Below, in pieces: positions 38,809-48,227 of a DNA stretch of 57,093 nucleotides. Every line of letters begins with the position of its first letter. Within the stretch, counting starts at the first letter, position 1. A model generated the notes under the pieces. It saw nothing but the letters and a program-made list of their open reading frames with translations. It was not told the DNA's origin and ran no database searches. Made by a program: the position numbers and the translations under genes. This stretch comes from Sphaerisporangium sp. (GTDB taxonomy: Bacteria > Actinomycetota > Actinomycetes > Streptosporangiales > Streptosporangiaceae). The stretch covers positions 1 to 57,093 of the forward strand of contig JAOPYI010000132.1 in assembly GCA_025964675.1 (NCBI GenBank), given 5' to 3'.

Positions 38809-40458
38809 TCAGCGGCGGCCTGAGGTGAGAGCGGCGAAGAAGTCGTTGTAGCGGCGAAGCTCCTGCTCCACCGGCTTGATGACCATGTCCTTGGACACCG
38901 CCGAGATCCGCCGGCGCATCTCCCGTTCGAGATGTACACGCTCGTTGCCGGCGCCCAGCACCACGAAGTTGCGGCTGGCGATGGCAGACAGCAGGCCGAG
39001 CCCGAGCACGCTGACCATCATCAGCCCCAGCCAGGGCAGCGCCGAGACGTCCCCCAGCAGGTCGGTGGGCTCCCGGCCGACCTTGAAGACCCCGTACAGC
39101 AGGATCGCCCCGGCCCAGCCCACCCCGGCGACGAAGAGCACGACCAGGAGGTACTGCCAGATCTTCAGCAGCCACCACCACCCAGGCACCCGGTCGAGGC
39201 GTGGCGCGATCTCGGTCAGCTCGTCGGAGAGGACCTGCGGCAGCCTGCTCAGCTGGGAGCGCGCGGAGTCCCGGACGCCGTTCTGCCAGGCCTCCGGCAT
39301 GTCCGAGCTGAGGCCGTCGGCCAGCGCCTGGACGGCGTTCTCCACCTCGGCGGGCTGAGCGCTGACCGAGGCCGCGGTCACGGCCCTGATGTCGTCGCGC
39401 AGGTTGCCGAGGCGAAGGCTGTTCATCGGGTCGGGCCGCAGCCGCGCGGCCCAGCGGGCGTACGGCCAGCCGACCCAGTCGATGGAGCGCACGCCGTAGA
39501 CGTTCTCCATGGCCTCCCCCACGGCAGGCACGCCGACGGCGTCACAGAGCGCGTCGGTCAGCCCTTCCTGCCTGGCGAGGTCGACGGTGGGGTGCACGGC
39601 CATGGCGTCCGGGGCCGGCATGACCTTGGTGAGGCGGACCATGATGCGGTCCAGATCGGCGTCCAGGCGCTGCACGGCGGCCCGCCGGTTGGCGACCGAC
39701 TCCGCGAGCACGCTCTTGAGGCTGTTCACGCCCCTGCCACTGGTCGCCGACGTGGGCACGATCCTCGGGTGATGGACGCCCTCGCGCTTCAGCAGGTCGG
39801 ACAGGTCGACGACGCACTCCGCGAGCTCCTCCGGGGCCAGCCGGTCGGCCTGGTTGAGCGCGAACACGGTGATCGCCTCGTGCCCGGCCAGCTCGGCGAC
39901 GTACTTGCCGTGCGTGGCGGCGTCGGCGTACTTCTGCGGGTCGAGCACCCACACGATCAGATCGGCCACCTGGATCAGGCGGTCGGCCTCGTGGTCGGTG
40001 ATGGCCCTGATCGAGTCATGGTCGGGCAGGTCGAGCAGGATCAGGCCGTGGAGCTGGCTCTCGCCCCTGTCCAGGGCGCTGGCACGGGCGAACCGGTGCC
40101 GCCACTGGATCTGGAGCCAGTCCAGGAGCGGTCCGGCGCCGTCGAGACCCCAGACGCAGGCGTGGGTGCGGGCCGTCGTCGGCCGGCGTACGCCGGTCGG
40201 GGACAGCTCGAGCCCGGATATCCGGTTGAACAGCGAGGACTTGCCGCTACCCGTGCCTCCGGCGAGGGCCACCACGGTGTGGTCGCCGGACAGCTTGAGA
40301 CGGTCGCCCGCGCGGAGCAGAAGCTGACCGGCCTCGGCGATCAACGCGGGATCGACCCGGCCGGGCCCGAGCTCCACGATCCTCGCCAGAGCCGCGAGCC
40401 GGAAGCCCAGGTCGCTGCGCGTATCCATCGTCCCGGCACGTGCGCCGCTGACACTCAT
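38809..40458 (-). CDS. dynA: Dynamin-like GTPase, DynA type (YfjP-like)
   Basis: A 549-residue membrane GTPase. The G domain has a P-loop AGGTGSGKS at residues 66-74, a switch threonine region RRPTTARTH, G3 DLPDHDS (about 144) and G4-like NQAD (about 213). Two strong membrane helices lie near 420-490 (LLVVLFVAGVGWAGAILLYG and LMMVSVLGLGLLSAI). A C-terminal helical tail follows. Together with the gene upstream it matches the plan of the Streptomyces DynA/DynB pair, which stabilises FtsZ rings during sporulation septation; the equivalence is inference from architecture. ATG 40458 overlaps the dynB stop (ATGA). Confidence 0.85.
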   Translation of the reverse strand: MSVSGARAGTMDTRSDLGFRLAALARIVELGPGRVDPALIAEAGQLLLRAGDRLKLSGDHTVVALAGGTGSGKSSLFNRISGLELSPTGVRRPTTARTHACVWGLDGAGPLLDWLQIQWRHRFARASALDRGESQLHGLILLDLPDHDSIRAITDHEADRLIQVADLIVWVLDPQKYADAATHGKYVAELAGHEAITVFALNQADRLAPEELAECVVDLSDLLKREGVHHPRIVPTSATSGRGVNSLKSVLAESVANRRAAVQRLDADLDRIMVRLTKVMPAPDAMAVHPTVDLARQEGLTDALCDAVGVPAVGEAMENVYGVRSIDWVGWPYARWAARLRPDPMNSLRLGNLRDDIRAVTAASVSAQPAEVENAVQALADGLSSDMPEAWQNGVRDSARSQLSRLPQVLSDELTEIAPRLDRVPGWWWLLKIWQYLLVVLFVAGVGWAGAILLYGVFKVGREPTDLLGDVSALPWLGLMMVSVLGLGLLSAIASRNFVVLGAGNERVHLEREMRRRISAVSKDMVIKPVEQELRRYNDFFAALTSGRR

Positions 40459-43265
40459 CGTGCGACCTCGAGGTTGTACGTTGCCTGGTAGAGCCGCTTT
40501 GCCGCGGCCTCGTCGGGGATCCCGGCCTCGTCGAGCACCTGCACGTATCTCAGCGTCTCCTCATCGAAGAGCAAACTGATGCGGGCCCGCAGGTCACTGC
40601 GCGCCTTCGTGCCGATGGTGCGCAGCGAGTCCGCACCGAGCACGCCGCGCAGCATGCGCTCGGGCAGGGTGCCGGTCCCGGAGGAAGTCGCCACATCGGA
40701 GCTTCCGTAGCCGAGCAGGCTGATCATGAAGACCAGCGCGAGCGCCTCCTCGTCGAAGGAGACCAGCTTCGCCACCGATCGCTTGGTCACACCGCCCGAG
40801 CGGATCAGCGCCACGACATGCTCCTGCCAGGCTCCGATCGTACGGCCGACCCGGCGTACGAACTCGTCCGACGGGCGCCCGAGGCCGGACACGGCGGCCA
40901 GGCGGTCGCCGACGCCGTCGCGCTGCCGCCACCTGGCGACGACCTCCACGGCGGCCCGCTGCCCCGCGGACACGATCACCGACTCGAGCCCGGAGCGCAG
41001 CGCCGACTTGAACGCACGCAGTCGCATGGGGGCCTGCTGGGTGCTCTTCGTCGCCAGGCGGCCGGGACGTCGCAGGTGCAGGGTCTTCATGAGGTCACCC
41101 GAGCCGGCGAAGTCCTGCCAGCGGGCGAGAACCTCCCCACGCAGGAGCGATCCGTCGCTCGTCGCCTCGTCGATCTCGGCCAGCGCGCCCATGTACGCGG
41201 CGTCCACGTCGGTCCGGAGCTCGGCCCGGAAGGCGACCTGGGCCTCCAGGTGCCGTGCCAGGGCGGGGATGCGGCTGCGGAAGCTGTTCAGGACGCCGTC
41301 CAAGGTCGCCTGGACGGCCTGCCCCCGGCGCTGCTCGTCGACGGACAACTCGGTCAGCCACATGCGGAGCTCGGTTACCTCCTCGTCGGGCAGTCGACCG
41401 CCGGTGACCGTGGACTCGTTGATGACGAACCGCTCGACGTCGCCGAGTCCGTACTCCTGGAGCATCCGGGAGAAGTGCTTGTCGATCACCTCGCGGGACC
41501 TCACGGGCACGCGGGAGAGCACGATCGCGAGGCGGGCCCCGCGCTCCTTGGCGAGGCGCAGCAGATTCCACGCGGGCGCGTCGGCGTAGCGGGCCGCCGT
41601 GGTGACGAAAACCCACAGGTCGGCGGCGTCGAGCATGCGATGGGCGATCTCGTGATGGGTCTCCACCACGGAGTCGATGTCCGGGGTGTCGAGCAGGGCC
41701 ACGCCCTGGGGCAGCCGCTCCGTGGACGCGAGGACAAGGCTGTCCAGAGTCCCGTCCGGCCCTGGCCTGTCGACCCGGATCATGCCGTTCAGCACGTCGC
41801 CCTTGGCGAACCAGTCGCGGTCGTCGGGGTGGCAGGCGAGTACGGGGGTGCCGGTGGTCGGGCGGCGCACGCCCGTGGAGCTGACCTTCGCGGCGGCAAG
41901 GGTGTTGACCAGGGTCGACTTTCCCGCCCCTGTGGAGCCCGCGACGACGACGAGTGCGGGCGCGGTGCTCATGTGCACGCGCGGGATCACGTAGTCCTCG
42001 ATCTGGGCGAGGATCTCGGTCTGCGCCTTGCGCGCCTCCTCGACCCCGGGAACGTCCAGGCCGAGCCGCAGGCCGGTGACGCTGTCCCTCAGCCCGGAAA
42101 GCGCGGCGGTCAACGCCCGCGAGACCGGTTTGGGCAGTGGCACCTCGCGGACACGCTGGTACGGCGGGATCGAACCGCCTTCGCTCTCATCGGAACCGTC
42201 GGCGTCCGCCGCCGGGGCGGCTTCGGCCGGCTCCCACACAACACGCGACCCGGTGTCACCCGGCCCCGACTGGGGCTGGCCCGCGGAAGTACGAGACTTC
42301 GTCTCCTTGAAAGGGTCGAAGGAGACGTCTTCCGACACGGGTAAGACGTCTTGATCGTCGGCAGCGACGTCTTCCGGGACGGGCGAGACGTCCGGCGTAT
42401 CAGTAGAGACGTCTTCAGATGAGAGCGAGACGTCCTGGTCAGCGGCAGGGACGTCCTCGGATACGGGCGCGAAGTCCAGCTTCTCGGCGGAGACGTCTCC
42501 CGATACGGGCGAGACGTCCTCGTGATCGGCGGAGACGTCCTCCGGCGCGGGTGAGACGCCCCGAGGATCAGGGACGTCCTCCAGGACGGTTGAGACGTCC
42601 GGCGTCGCAGGTGGGACGTCCCGCGTCTTAGGCGAGTCGTCTTTCTTTACGGCTGACGCGTTCTCGGGTGTGGAGGAGGTGTCTCGCGCTTCGGGAGAAG
42701 GGTCGTTGGCCGGACTGTCGTCCTTGGGGACTGCGACGTGGTGGGCCTGGGATGACGCGGCGGTGTCGTCGGTCGCCACCTCAGGGGCTTGGGCCTTGAC
42801 CGGGGCAAAGGCGTCGAATGCGGCTTTGCCGGACACGGCGTCGCTCGTGCCGGTGTCACCGGTCGCGACCTGCGCCGCTCCAGCCTTGACCGGCGCGAAA
42901 ACGTTGAACGCGGCCTGGCCGGGGGCGGCATCGCTGGACTGCCCGCCACTTGAGTCGGTGCCGTCGGTCCCGGCGGCACCGGTCCGGGCGGCGTCGCGCT
43001 CGGCGGTGTCGCCGGTTTCGGCGGATGGCGGCTGGGGTGTGGCGGTCGGCACGTCGGTAGGGATCTCGGCGTCGAGCTCCTGGCCGGGGGCAGCGGTGGC
43101 GTCGCTACCGGCGGCACGTGGATCGTCGTCGCCGGGCCGGATCGCTTGGAACGTTATGGTCTGCTCCTCCGGGGTCTCGGGGAGGTCCTTCTCCTCGATC
43201 ACCGCGTCACCCGACTGCTCGGTGTGCTCATCGGCGCACTCCGTCTTCTTCGCAGTCGACTTCAC
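40455..43265 (-). CDS. dynB: Dynamin-like GTPase with a long repetitive N-terminus, DynB type
   Basis: A 936-residue protein. Residues 1-365 are acidic and disordered: a duplicated block of about 30 residues (GQAAFNVFAPVKA and GKAAFDAFAPVKA near 116 and 146), then a run of DVS/EDVS units from about 216 to 315. The GTPase domain starts near 430, with P-loop AGSTGAGKST (442-451), switch RRPTTGTP, and G3 LDTPDIDS. The C-terminal half is helical with one weak hydrophobic segment (LALVFMISLLGYG), so membrane attachment may depend on DynA. The start is GTG 43265, overlapping the cysG stop by four bases (GTGA). Confidence 0.85.
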   Translation of the reverse strand: MKSTAKKTECADEHTEQSGDAVIEEKDLPETPEEQTITFQAIRPGDDDPRAAGSDATAAPGQELDAEIPTDVPTATPQPPSAETGDTAERDAARTGAAGTDGTDSSGGQSSDAAPGQAAFNVFAPVKAGAAQVATGDTGTSDAVSGKAAFDAFAPVKAQAPEVATDDTAASSQAHHVAVPKDDSPANDPSPEARDTSSTPENASAVKKDDSPKTRDVPPATPDVSTVLEDVPDPRGVSPAPEDVSADHEDVSPVSGDVSAEKLDFAPVSEDVPAADQDVSLSSEDVSTDTPDVSPVPEDVAADDQDVLPVSEDVSFDPFKETKSRTSAGQPQSGPGDTGSRVVWEPAEAAPAADADGSDESEGGSIPPYQRVREVPLPKPVSRALTAALSGLRDSVTGLRLGLDVPGVEEARKAQTEILAQIEDYVIPRVHMSTAPALVVVAGSTGAGKSTLVNTLAAAKVSSTGVRRPTTGTPVLACHPDDRDWFAKGDVLNGMIRVDRPGPDGTLDSLVLASTERLPQGVALLDTPDIDSVVETHHEIAHRMLDAADLWVFVTTAARYADAPAWNLLRLAKERGARLAIVLSRVPVRSREVIDKHFSRMLQEYGLGDVERFVINESTVTGGRLPDEEVTELRMWLTELSVDEQRRGQAVQATLDGVLNSFRSRIPALARHLEAQVAFRAELRTDVDAAYMGALAEIDEATSDGSLLRGEVLARWQDFAGSGDLMKTLHLRRPGRLATKSTQQAPMRLRAFKSALRSGLESVIVSAGQRAAVEVVARWRQRDGVGDRLAAVSGLGRPSDEFVRRVGRTIGAWQEHVVALIRSGGVTKRSVAKLVSFDEEALALVFMISLLGYGSSDVATSSGTGTLPERMLRGVLGADSLRTIGTKARSDLRARISLLFDEETLRYVQVLDEAGIPDEAAAKRLYQATYNLEVAR
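42320..42640. repeat. GACGTC-containing coding minisatellite in dynB
   Basis: The palindrome GACGTC occurs 13 times in about 300 bases, roughly every 21-24 bases. It encodes the repeated Asp-Val of the DVS/EDVS units. Units are imperfect and mostly 7-8 residues long, with higher-order 14-15 residue pairs (PVSEDVPAADQDVS, PVPEDVAADDQDVL). Confidence 0.85.
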
Positions 43266-44500
43266 GGAACCCGCTCCGCTCGAACCATCTCGATCTCCTG
43301 GCCGACCCTGACGACGTCACCGACGACCACGATCGCCGGCGGCCGCGTCCCAGCGGCGATCACGCGCTCCGCCACCGTGGAGAGGCTGGCGTAAAGAGCT
43401 CGCTGGGTCGGAAGAGTACCGTCCTGTACCACCATCACGGGGGTTTCCGGCGAACGTCCGTCTCGTATGAGTGTGTCGGCGATCATGGCTATTCGTTCAA
43501 CCGCCATCAGAAGTACCAGGGTTCCCGGTGATCTCGCCAGTCCCGGCCAGTCAACAGTTGATTTCGGATCGTCCGGCGCCACGTGAACGGAGATGACGTG
43601 GAACTCCTGGCTCACCCCTCGGTGGGTGACCGGCACTCCCGCCGCGGCGGGCACGGCGACCGCGCTCGTGACGCCGGGCACCACGATGACGGGAATGCCC
43701 GCCCGCGCGCACGCCAGCATCTCCTCGCCGCCCCGGCCGAAGACGAACGGATCGCCGCCCTTCAGCCGCACGACGAACTTGCCCTCCCGCGCGTGCTCGA
43801 TCAGCAACTCGTTGATCTTCTCTTGGGCGAGGTAGCGGCCGTACGGGATCTTGGCCGCGTCGATCAGCTCCACATCGGGCGCCAGCTCGTCCAGCAGTGC
43901 CCGCGGCGCCAGGCGGTCGGCGACGACGACGTCGGCCTGGGCGAGGAGCTGGCGCCCGCGCACGGTGATCAGGCCGGGGTCGCCCGGGCCGCCGCCTACC
44001 AGCGCGACGCCGACGGGCTTGGTGCGGTTGCGGCGGGCGTCGACCGTGCCGTCGCGCAGGGCGCCCACCACGGCGTCGCGGATGCCGGCCGCGCGGCGCG
44101 GGTCGCCGCCGGCGGTGACGGCCACGCTGATCTCATCCACCCGGCCGCTCGCGGGGGTCCAGGCGGCGGAGGCGTCGCGGTCGTCGGCGCGTACGCACCA
44201 GATGCGCTTGGCCTCCGACTCGGCGGCGATGGCCGCGTTGACGGACCGGTTGTCGGTGCACGCCTGGACGAGCCATGCTCCGTCGCAGTCACCGACCTGG
44301 TAGGACCGGCGCTCCCAGGTGATCAGGCCGTCGGCGATGAGGTCGTCGAGCGCCGGTGTCACGCTCGGGGACACCAGGGTGACCGACGCGCCGGCGTCCA
44401 GCAGGGTGGGCACCCTGCGCTGGGCCACGCGCCCGCCGCCGACGACGAGCACGCGCCTGCCGTTGAGCCGTAGACCGAGCAGGTAGGGCGACGACGACAT
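43262..44500 (-). CDS. cysG: Sirohaem synthase: precorrin-2 dehydrogenase / uroporphyrinogen-III methyltransferase
   Basis: A 412-residue bifunctional enzyme. Residues 1-150 are the NAD-binding precorrin-2 dehydrogenase/ferrochelatase domain ([14 protein letters not shown]). From 160 a CobA-type SAM methyltransferase follows ([58 protein letters not shown]). It makes precorrin-2 and then sirohydrochlorin from uroporphyrinogen III, for sirohaem or cobalamin. Chelatase and cobT genes lie upstream on the same strand. Its stop overlaps the start of dynB, an unexpected coupling. Confidence 0.95.
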   Translation of the reverse strand: MSSSPYLLGLRLNGRRVLVVGGGRVAQRRVPTLLDAGASVTLVSPSVTPALDDLIADGLITWERRSYQVGDCDGAWLVQACTDNRSVNAAIAAESEAKRIWCVRADDRDASAAWTPASGRVDEISVAVTAGGDPRRAAGIRDAVVGALRDGTVDARRNRTKPVGVALVGGGPGDPGLITVRGRQLLAQADVVVADRLAPRALLDELAPDVELIDAAKIPYGRYLAQEKINELLIEHAREGKFVVRLKGGDPFVFGRGGEEMLACARAGIPVIVVPGVTSAVAVPAAAGVPVTHRGVSQEFHVISVHVAPDDPKSTVDWPGLARSPGTLVLLMAVERIAMIADTLIRDGRSPETPVMVVQDGTLPTQRALYASLSTVAERVIAAGTRPPAIVVVGDVVRVGQEIEMVRAERVP

Positions 44501-44555
44501 GGGGCGGTGTTCCCTTTCCCGGGAAGAGGCAAAACCCGTTGTACGTGAGGTAAAC

Positions 44556-45620
44556 CTACAGGCCGTCTGTGATGCGGGGCACAGCTGGTCTTCCCTCCAG
44601 AAGGGGCTTGCGCGGGTCCCAGGGCTCGCCTCCGGCCTCGACCTCGCGCCTGCGCGCGATGGCCGACAGCGCCTCCAGGATCACACGGTTCCCAAGGTAG
44701 GCGGTGATCTCCGCGTGGTCGTACGGCGGGGCCACCTCGACGACTTCCATGCCGACCACAGGCAGCTCGTAACAGATGCGCCGCACCGCGTCGAGGAGTT
44801 GCCGCGCGGACAGCCCGCCGGGCTCGGGGGTGCCGGTGCCAGGGGCGTGCGCGGGGTCGCACACGTCGATGTCCACGGAGAGGAAAACGCCGTCGCACTC
44901 GTCGGTGGCGATGGTGAACGCCTCGGTCAGGCATTCGGTGAGACCGCGCTCCACGATCTCGGTCATCTCATACGAGCGCATGTTCTGCTGTGCCATCCAG
45001 CCCAGGGTCTTCGGGCCCGGCCAGTAACCGCGCAGCCCGATCTGCAGGAACCTGTCCCCGCGGATGGCCTCTGACTCGATGAGCCGGCGCATCGGCTGCC
45101 CGTGCCCGTGCAGGTGCCCGAACTCGATGTCACCGGTGTCGGCGTGGGCGTCGAAGTGGATCATGGACACCCGCCCGAACCCGTGGTGGCGGGCCACCCC
45201 GCGGGCGTCGGGCAGGGCGATGGTGTGGTCGCCCCCGAGGACGAGCGGCATCGCGCCGGACGCGGAGATCGTGTGGACGGCCTCCTCGATATCCCTGATC
45301 GAGCCTTCGATGTCGCCTGAGTAGCACTCCACGTCACCGGCGTCGAGGACCTTGAGGTCCTGCAAGGGGTCGACGCGCAGGGCCAGGCTGGGCCGCGATC
45401 CGTCGTGGGGCAGGTAGCAGGCCTGCCGCAACGCCATAGGGCCGAAGCGCGCGCCGGGGCGATTGCTGGTGCCGCCGTCGAAGGGGGCTCCCACGATGAC
45501 GACGTCCGCTCCCGCGAAGCTCTCCGGGTCGCTGAGATCACAGCGTTCCACACCCAGAAAGGTGATGTCAGGTCCGAACATTGGGCCGTAGCGCATCGGT
45601 GTCCAATCATGCTCCATCAC
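44556..45620 (-). CDS. Agmatinase/ureohydrolase-family enzyme
   Basis: A 354-residue arginase-fold hydrolase with two manganese sites: GGDHT (about residue 129), IHFDAHADTG (about 154) and SVDIDVCDPAHAPG (about 247) supply the aspartates and histidines. The family includes agmatinase, guanidinobutyrase, guanidinopropionase and guanidine hydrolase; which one this is cannot be told, and polyamine genes are absent nearby. ATG 45620 or the adjacent ATG 45617 are both possible. It lies between cobT and cysG with gaps of 116 and 55 bases. I found no guanidine riboswitch in the 116-base leader. Confidence 0.92.
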   Translation of the reverse strand: MMEHDWTPMRYGPMFGPDITFLGVERCDLSDPESFAGADVVIVGAPFDGGTSNRPGARFGPMALRQACYLPHDGSRPSLALRVDPLQDLKVLDAGDVECYSGDIEGSIRDIEEAVHTISASGAMPLVLGGDHTIALPDARGVARHHGFGRVSMIHFDAHADTGDIEFGHLHGHGQPMRRLIESEAIRGDRFLQIGLRGYWPGPKTLGWMAQQNMRSYEMTEIVERGLTECLTEAFTIATDECDGVFLSVDIDVCDPAHAPGTGTPEPGGLSARQLLDAVRRICYELPVVGMEVVEVAPPYDHAEITAYLGNRVILEALSAIARRREVEAGGEPWDPRKPLLEGRPAVPRITDGL

Positions 45621-45736
45621 AGAATGGCACCATTTAAGCGTATTGATGGAAAACGCCCACCGAGTAAGGGTTCGGGCGATCTGACCGTGTTGTCGCTGTC
45701 GCCGGATCGTGTCTTCGGCGTCCCGCCGAGGAGGGG

Positions 45737-46828
45737 CTAGACGTCCTTGTCCGTCACCCCGGCGGAGTCGAACGTGGCCACGTCGTGCATGACACGTACG
45801 GCCGCGCTCACCAGCGGGTACGCGAGCAGGGCACCCGTGCCCTCGCCGAGCCGGAGTTCGAGGTCGACCAGGGCGCGAAGGCCGAGATGGCCTAGCGCGA
45901 TCGCGTGCCCGGGCTCGGCCGAGCGGTGCCCGGCCACGCAGTAGTCGATGGCGTCGGGCGCCAGCGCGGCGGCGGCCAGCGCGGCCGATCCGGCGATCAC
46001 TCCGTCCAGGATGACGGGCACCCGCGCGGCGGCGGCGCCGAGGATGAACCCCGCGATGGCCGCGTGCTCCAGACCGCCGACCGCCGCCAGCGTCCGCACG
46101 GCACCCGCGACGGAACCGCCCGCCTCGTCGACCCGCGTGCCGGGGACGCCGTTGACCTGGAGGGCACGTCGCACGATCTCGATCTTGCGGCTGAGGGTGG
46201 CGTCGTCGGCGCCGGTCCCCCTGCCGGTGGTCTCCGCCGCGTCCTTTCCCGTGAAGGCGCAGATCAGGGCGGCGGACGCGGTGGTGTTCGCGATGCCCAT
46301 GTCGCCGCTGATCAGGCAGGCCGCTCCCGCCGCGACCAGATCACGGGCGACGGAGATGCCGGCCTCCACGGCCGCCACGGCCTGGGGGACCGTCATGGCC
46401 GGGCCGAGTGACATGTCCGCCGTGCCGTACGCGATCTTGCGGGAGACCAGCCCGGCCGCCTGCGGCAGGTCGGCGGCGACACCGACGTCGACCACGGTCA
46501 CCGACGTGCCGACCTGGGCGGCGAAGGCGTTCGCCACGGCGCCGCCCGCGAGGAAGTTCGCCACCATCTGGGTGGTGACCTCCTGCGGCCAGGGAGTCAC
46601 TCCCTGGGCGTGCACCCCGTGATCGGCGGCGAAGATCGCCAGGGCCGCGGGCGTGGGAAGCGGGGGCGGGCAGGCGCTCGCGACTCCGGCCAGACGCACC
46701 GCGACCTCTTCGAGCACGCCGAGGGCGCCACGGGGCTTGGTCAGGCGGTCCTGATGGGCTCGCGCGTCCGCCATCGCCTGCCGGTCGGCCGGACGGATCG
46801 CGGCCAGGGTCTGCTCGAGGACGCTCAT
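45737..46828 (-). CDS. cobT: Nicotinate-nucleotide-dimethylbenzimidazole phosphoribosyltransferase
   Basis: A 363-residue enzyme that makes alpha-ribazole phosphate, the lower ligand of cobalamin. Landmarks: DRLTKPRGALGVLEEVAVRLAG at the N-terminus, FAADHGVHAQGVTPWPQEVT, GDMGIANTTASAAL, then DGVIAGSAALAA and AGHRSAEPGHA. Length is typical. ATG 46828 lies three bases after the cbiX stop, so the two are probably co-translated. No cobalamin riboswitch was found upstream of the pair. Confidence 0.95.
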   Translation of the reverse strand: MSVLEQTLAAIRPADRQAMADARAHQDRLTKPRGALGVLEEVAVRLAGVASACPPPLPTPAALAIFAADHGVHAQGVTPWPQEVTTQMVANFLAGGAVANAFAAQVGTSVTVVDVGVAADLPQAAGLVSRKIAYGTADMSLGPAMTVPQAVAAVEAGISVARDLVAAGAACLISGDMGIANTTASAALICAFTGKDAAETTGRGTGADDATLSRKIEIVRRALQVNGVPGTRVDEAGGSVAGAVRTLAAVGGLEHAAIAGFILGAAAARVPVILDGVIAGSAALAAAALAPDAIDYCVAGHRSAEPGHAIALGHLGLRALVDLELRLGEGTGALLAYPLVSAAVRVMHDVATFDSAGVTDKDV

Positions 46829-46831
46829 ATC

Positions 46832-48055
46832 TCAGACCAGCCCGTCGGCCATCGCGGCCTCGTCACGAGGCAGCATCCGCACGGATGGCCGGGCGGGGGC
46901 CAGCAGGTCCTGATCGGCCGCGCCCAGGGACGCGACGCCGTTCACCGATCCGACGAGATCCAAGGATTCGGCCCCTTCCGGAGAGTCGGCCGCCACCGCG
47001 GCCCGCGACGCGTTCAAGGCCTCGGCGCCCCGGGCGGGTTCGAAGCCCTCCAGCGAGAGCTGTTCACCCACCGCTTCGAGAAGCTCTTGCTCCGGAACCG
47101 CCGGCCCGGCAATGCCGAGAACGCGCTCCCCCGCGTCCAAGCGCCACGACTCGACCGCCCCGAGGGGTTCGTCCTCGGTGTCAACCAGAGGCTCCCTACC
47201 CGCCAGGGGTTCGGCGCCGTCCGAGCCGGGCTCGCACGCGGGGGGCTCGGCGGCCAGCAGGACTTGCTCGTACCGGTCGATGATCAGGTCGGCGAGACCC
47301 TCGCAGTCGCCGATCACCTCGGCGCATCGCACGTCGAGGTCGATGTGCCCCGCGGCGTACGCCAGGGCCTCGGCCCAGATGCGTTCGAGCACGCCACCGG
47401 CGAACAGCAGGTAAGGGAGCACGACGACCCGCTTGGCGCCCAGGCGGCGGCAGCGCTCGATGCCCTGGGCGACGCTCGGCGGGGCGTCCGCGACGTAGGC
47501 CGTCTCGACGGTCAGCAGCTCGGGCGCGTGGGTCTCCCAGAAGAGCCGCGAGACCCGGTGCACGTCGGCGTTCGCACGGGTGTCGGAGGAACCGTGGCCC
47601 ACCAGGACCACGGCGGTCTCGGCGGGCGAGACCGGCTCCCACGGCGCCTCGCCATGCTCGCCTGTCACGGAGACCGACGCGAGGCGGGGCATCTCGGCGA
47701 GCGCGTCGGCGAGCCGCTCTGCCATCAGCGCCAGCACCTGCGGCGAGGCGCCGAGGGCCGGACCGTACTCGCAGGTGAGGATGGGATGGGCCACCCTCGC
47801 ACGCGCGATGGCGGCGGGGACGTCGTCGCTGTCGCCGAGCACCAGGGGGACCGCCACCAGGCGGTGGTGGCCCCGGGTGACGAGCGAGGCGACGGAGTCA
47901 CTCAGCGACGGCCGTCCCTTGGCGACGAACCCGCCCGACACATCCGCCACCACTTGGTCGAGACGGCACCGCAACCGGTGGACGAAACGGCCGAACTCTG
48001 CCGCACCGGTGTCGTCGTGGGCGCCGTGCCCTATGAGAAGGAGCGGCGGCTTCAT
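46832..48055 (-). CDS. Sirohydrochlorin chelatase (CbiX-like) with a long C-terminal extension
   Basis: A 407-residue protein. Residues 1-270 form two CbiX repeats with the metal-inserting histidines in LLIGHGAHDD and VVLVGHGSSDT and in the later QVVADVSGGF and TVETAYVAD strands, so it should insert cobalt or iron into sirohydrochlorin. From about 272 to the end is an acidic, glutamate/alanine/leucine-rich extension (GREPLVDTEDEPLGAVESW and onwards) that is not part of the family and looks partly helical. ATG 48055 (MKPPLLLIGHG) has GGAG just upstream and is preferred over ATG 48121. It heads the cbiX-cobT pair. Confidence 0.88.
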   Translation of the reverse strand: MKPPLLLIGHGAHDDTGAAEFGRFVHRLRCRLDQVVADVSGGFVAKGRPSLSDSVASLVTRGHHRLVAVPLVLGDSDDVPAAIARARVAHPILTCEYGPALGASPQVLALMAERLADALAEMPRLASVSVTGEHGEAPWEPVSPAETAVVLVGHGSSDTRANADVHRVSRLFWETHAPELLTVETAYVADAPPSVAQGIERCRRLGAKRVVVLPYLLFAGGVLERIWAEALAYAAGHIDLDVRCAEVIGDCEGLADLIIDRYEQVLLAAEPPACEPGSDGAEPLAGREPLVDTEDEPLGAVESWRLDAGERVLGIAGPAVPEQELLEAVGEQLSLEGFEPARGAEALNASRAAVAADSPEGAESLDLVGSVNGVASLGAADQDLLAPARPSVRMLPRDEAAMADGLV

Positions 48056-48227
48056 GTGGATCTCCGATACTTTGACCTGCGGATATGTTGGTCGGGTCGC
48101 GAGGATATCCGAATCTGTCAATCCATGGGCATCGCTTTGCGGAGCATTTGGTCAAGACAAGACCGACCGTTCATCGTGATCTGGCCGAGGGGCCGCCGGG
48201 CGGGAAGGTGACACCGCCGGCCTTACC

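Noticed and set aside
38932-40491. A 519-codon open frame antisense to dynA
   Set aside because: Shadow of the GTPase gene; no recognisable domain.
42320-42640. CRISPR-like array of short repeats in dynB
   Set aside because: Units are 21-24 bases with no unique spacers, lie in an open frame, and translate to a simple peptide repeat; no cas gene is near.
45621-45736. Possible guanidine riboswitch before the agmatinase-like gene
   Set aside because: None of the ykkC or mini-ykkC consensus motifs that I know can be found in the 116-base leader.
48056-48227. Possible cobalamin riboswitch upstream of cbiX-cobT
   Set aside because: The B12-box and the conserved core of that riboswitch are not seen, and the spacer is short.
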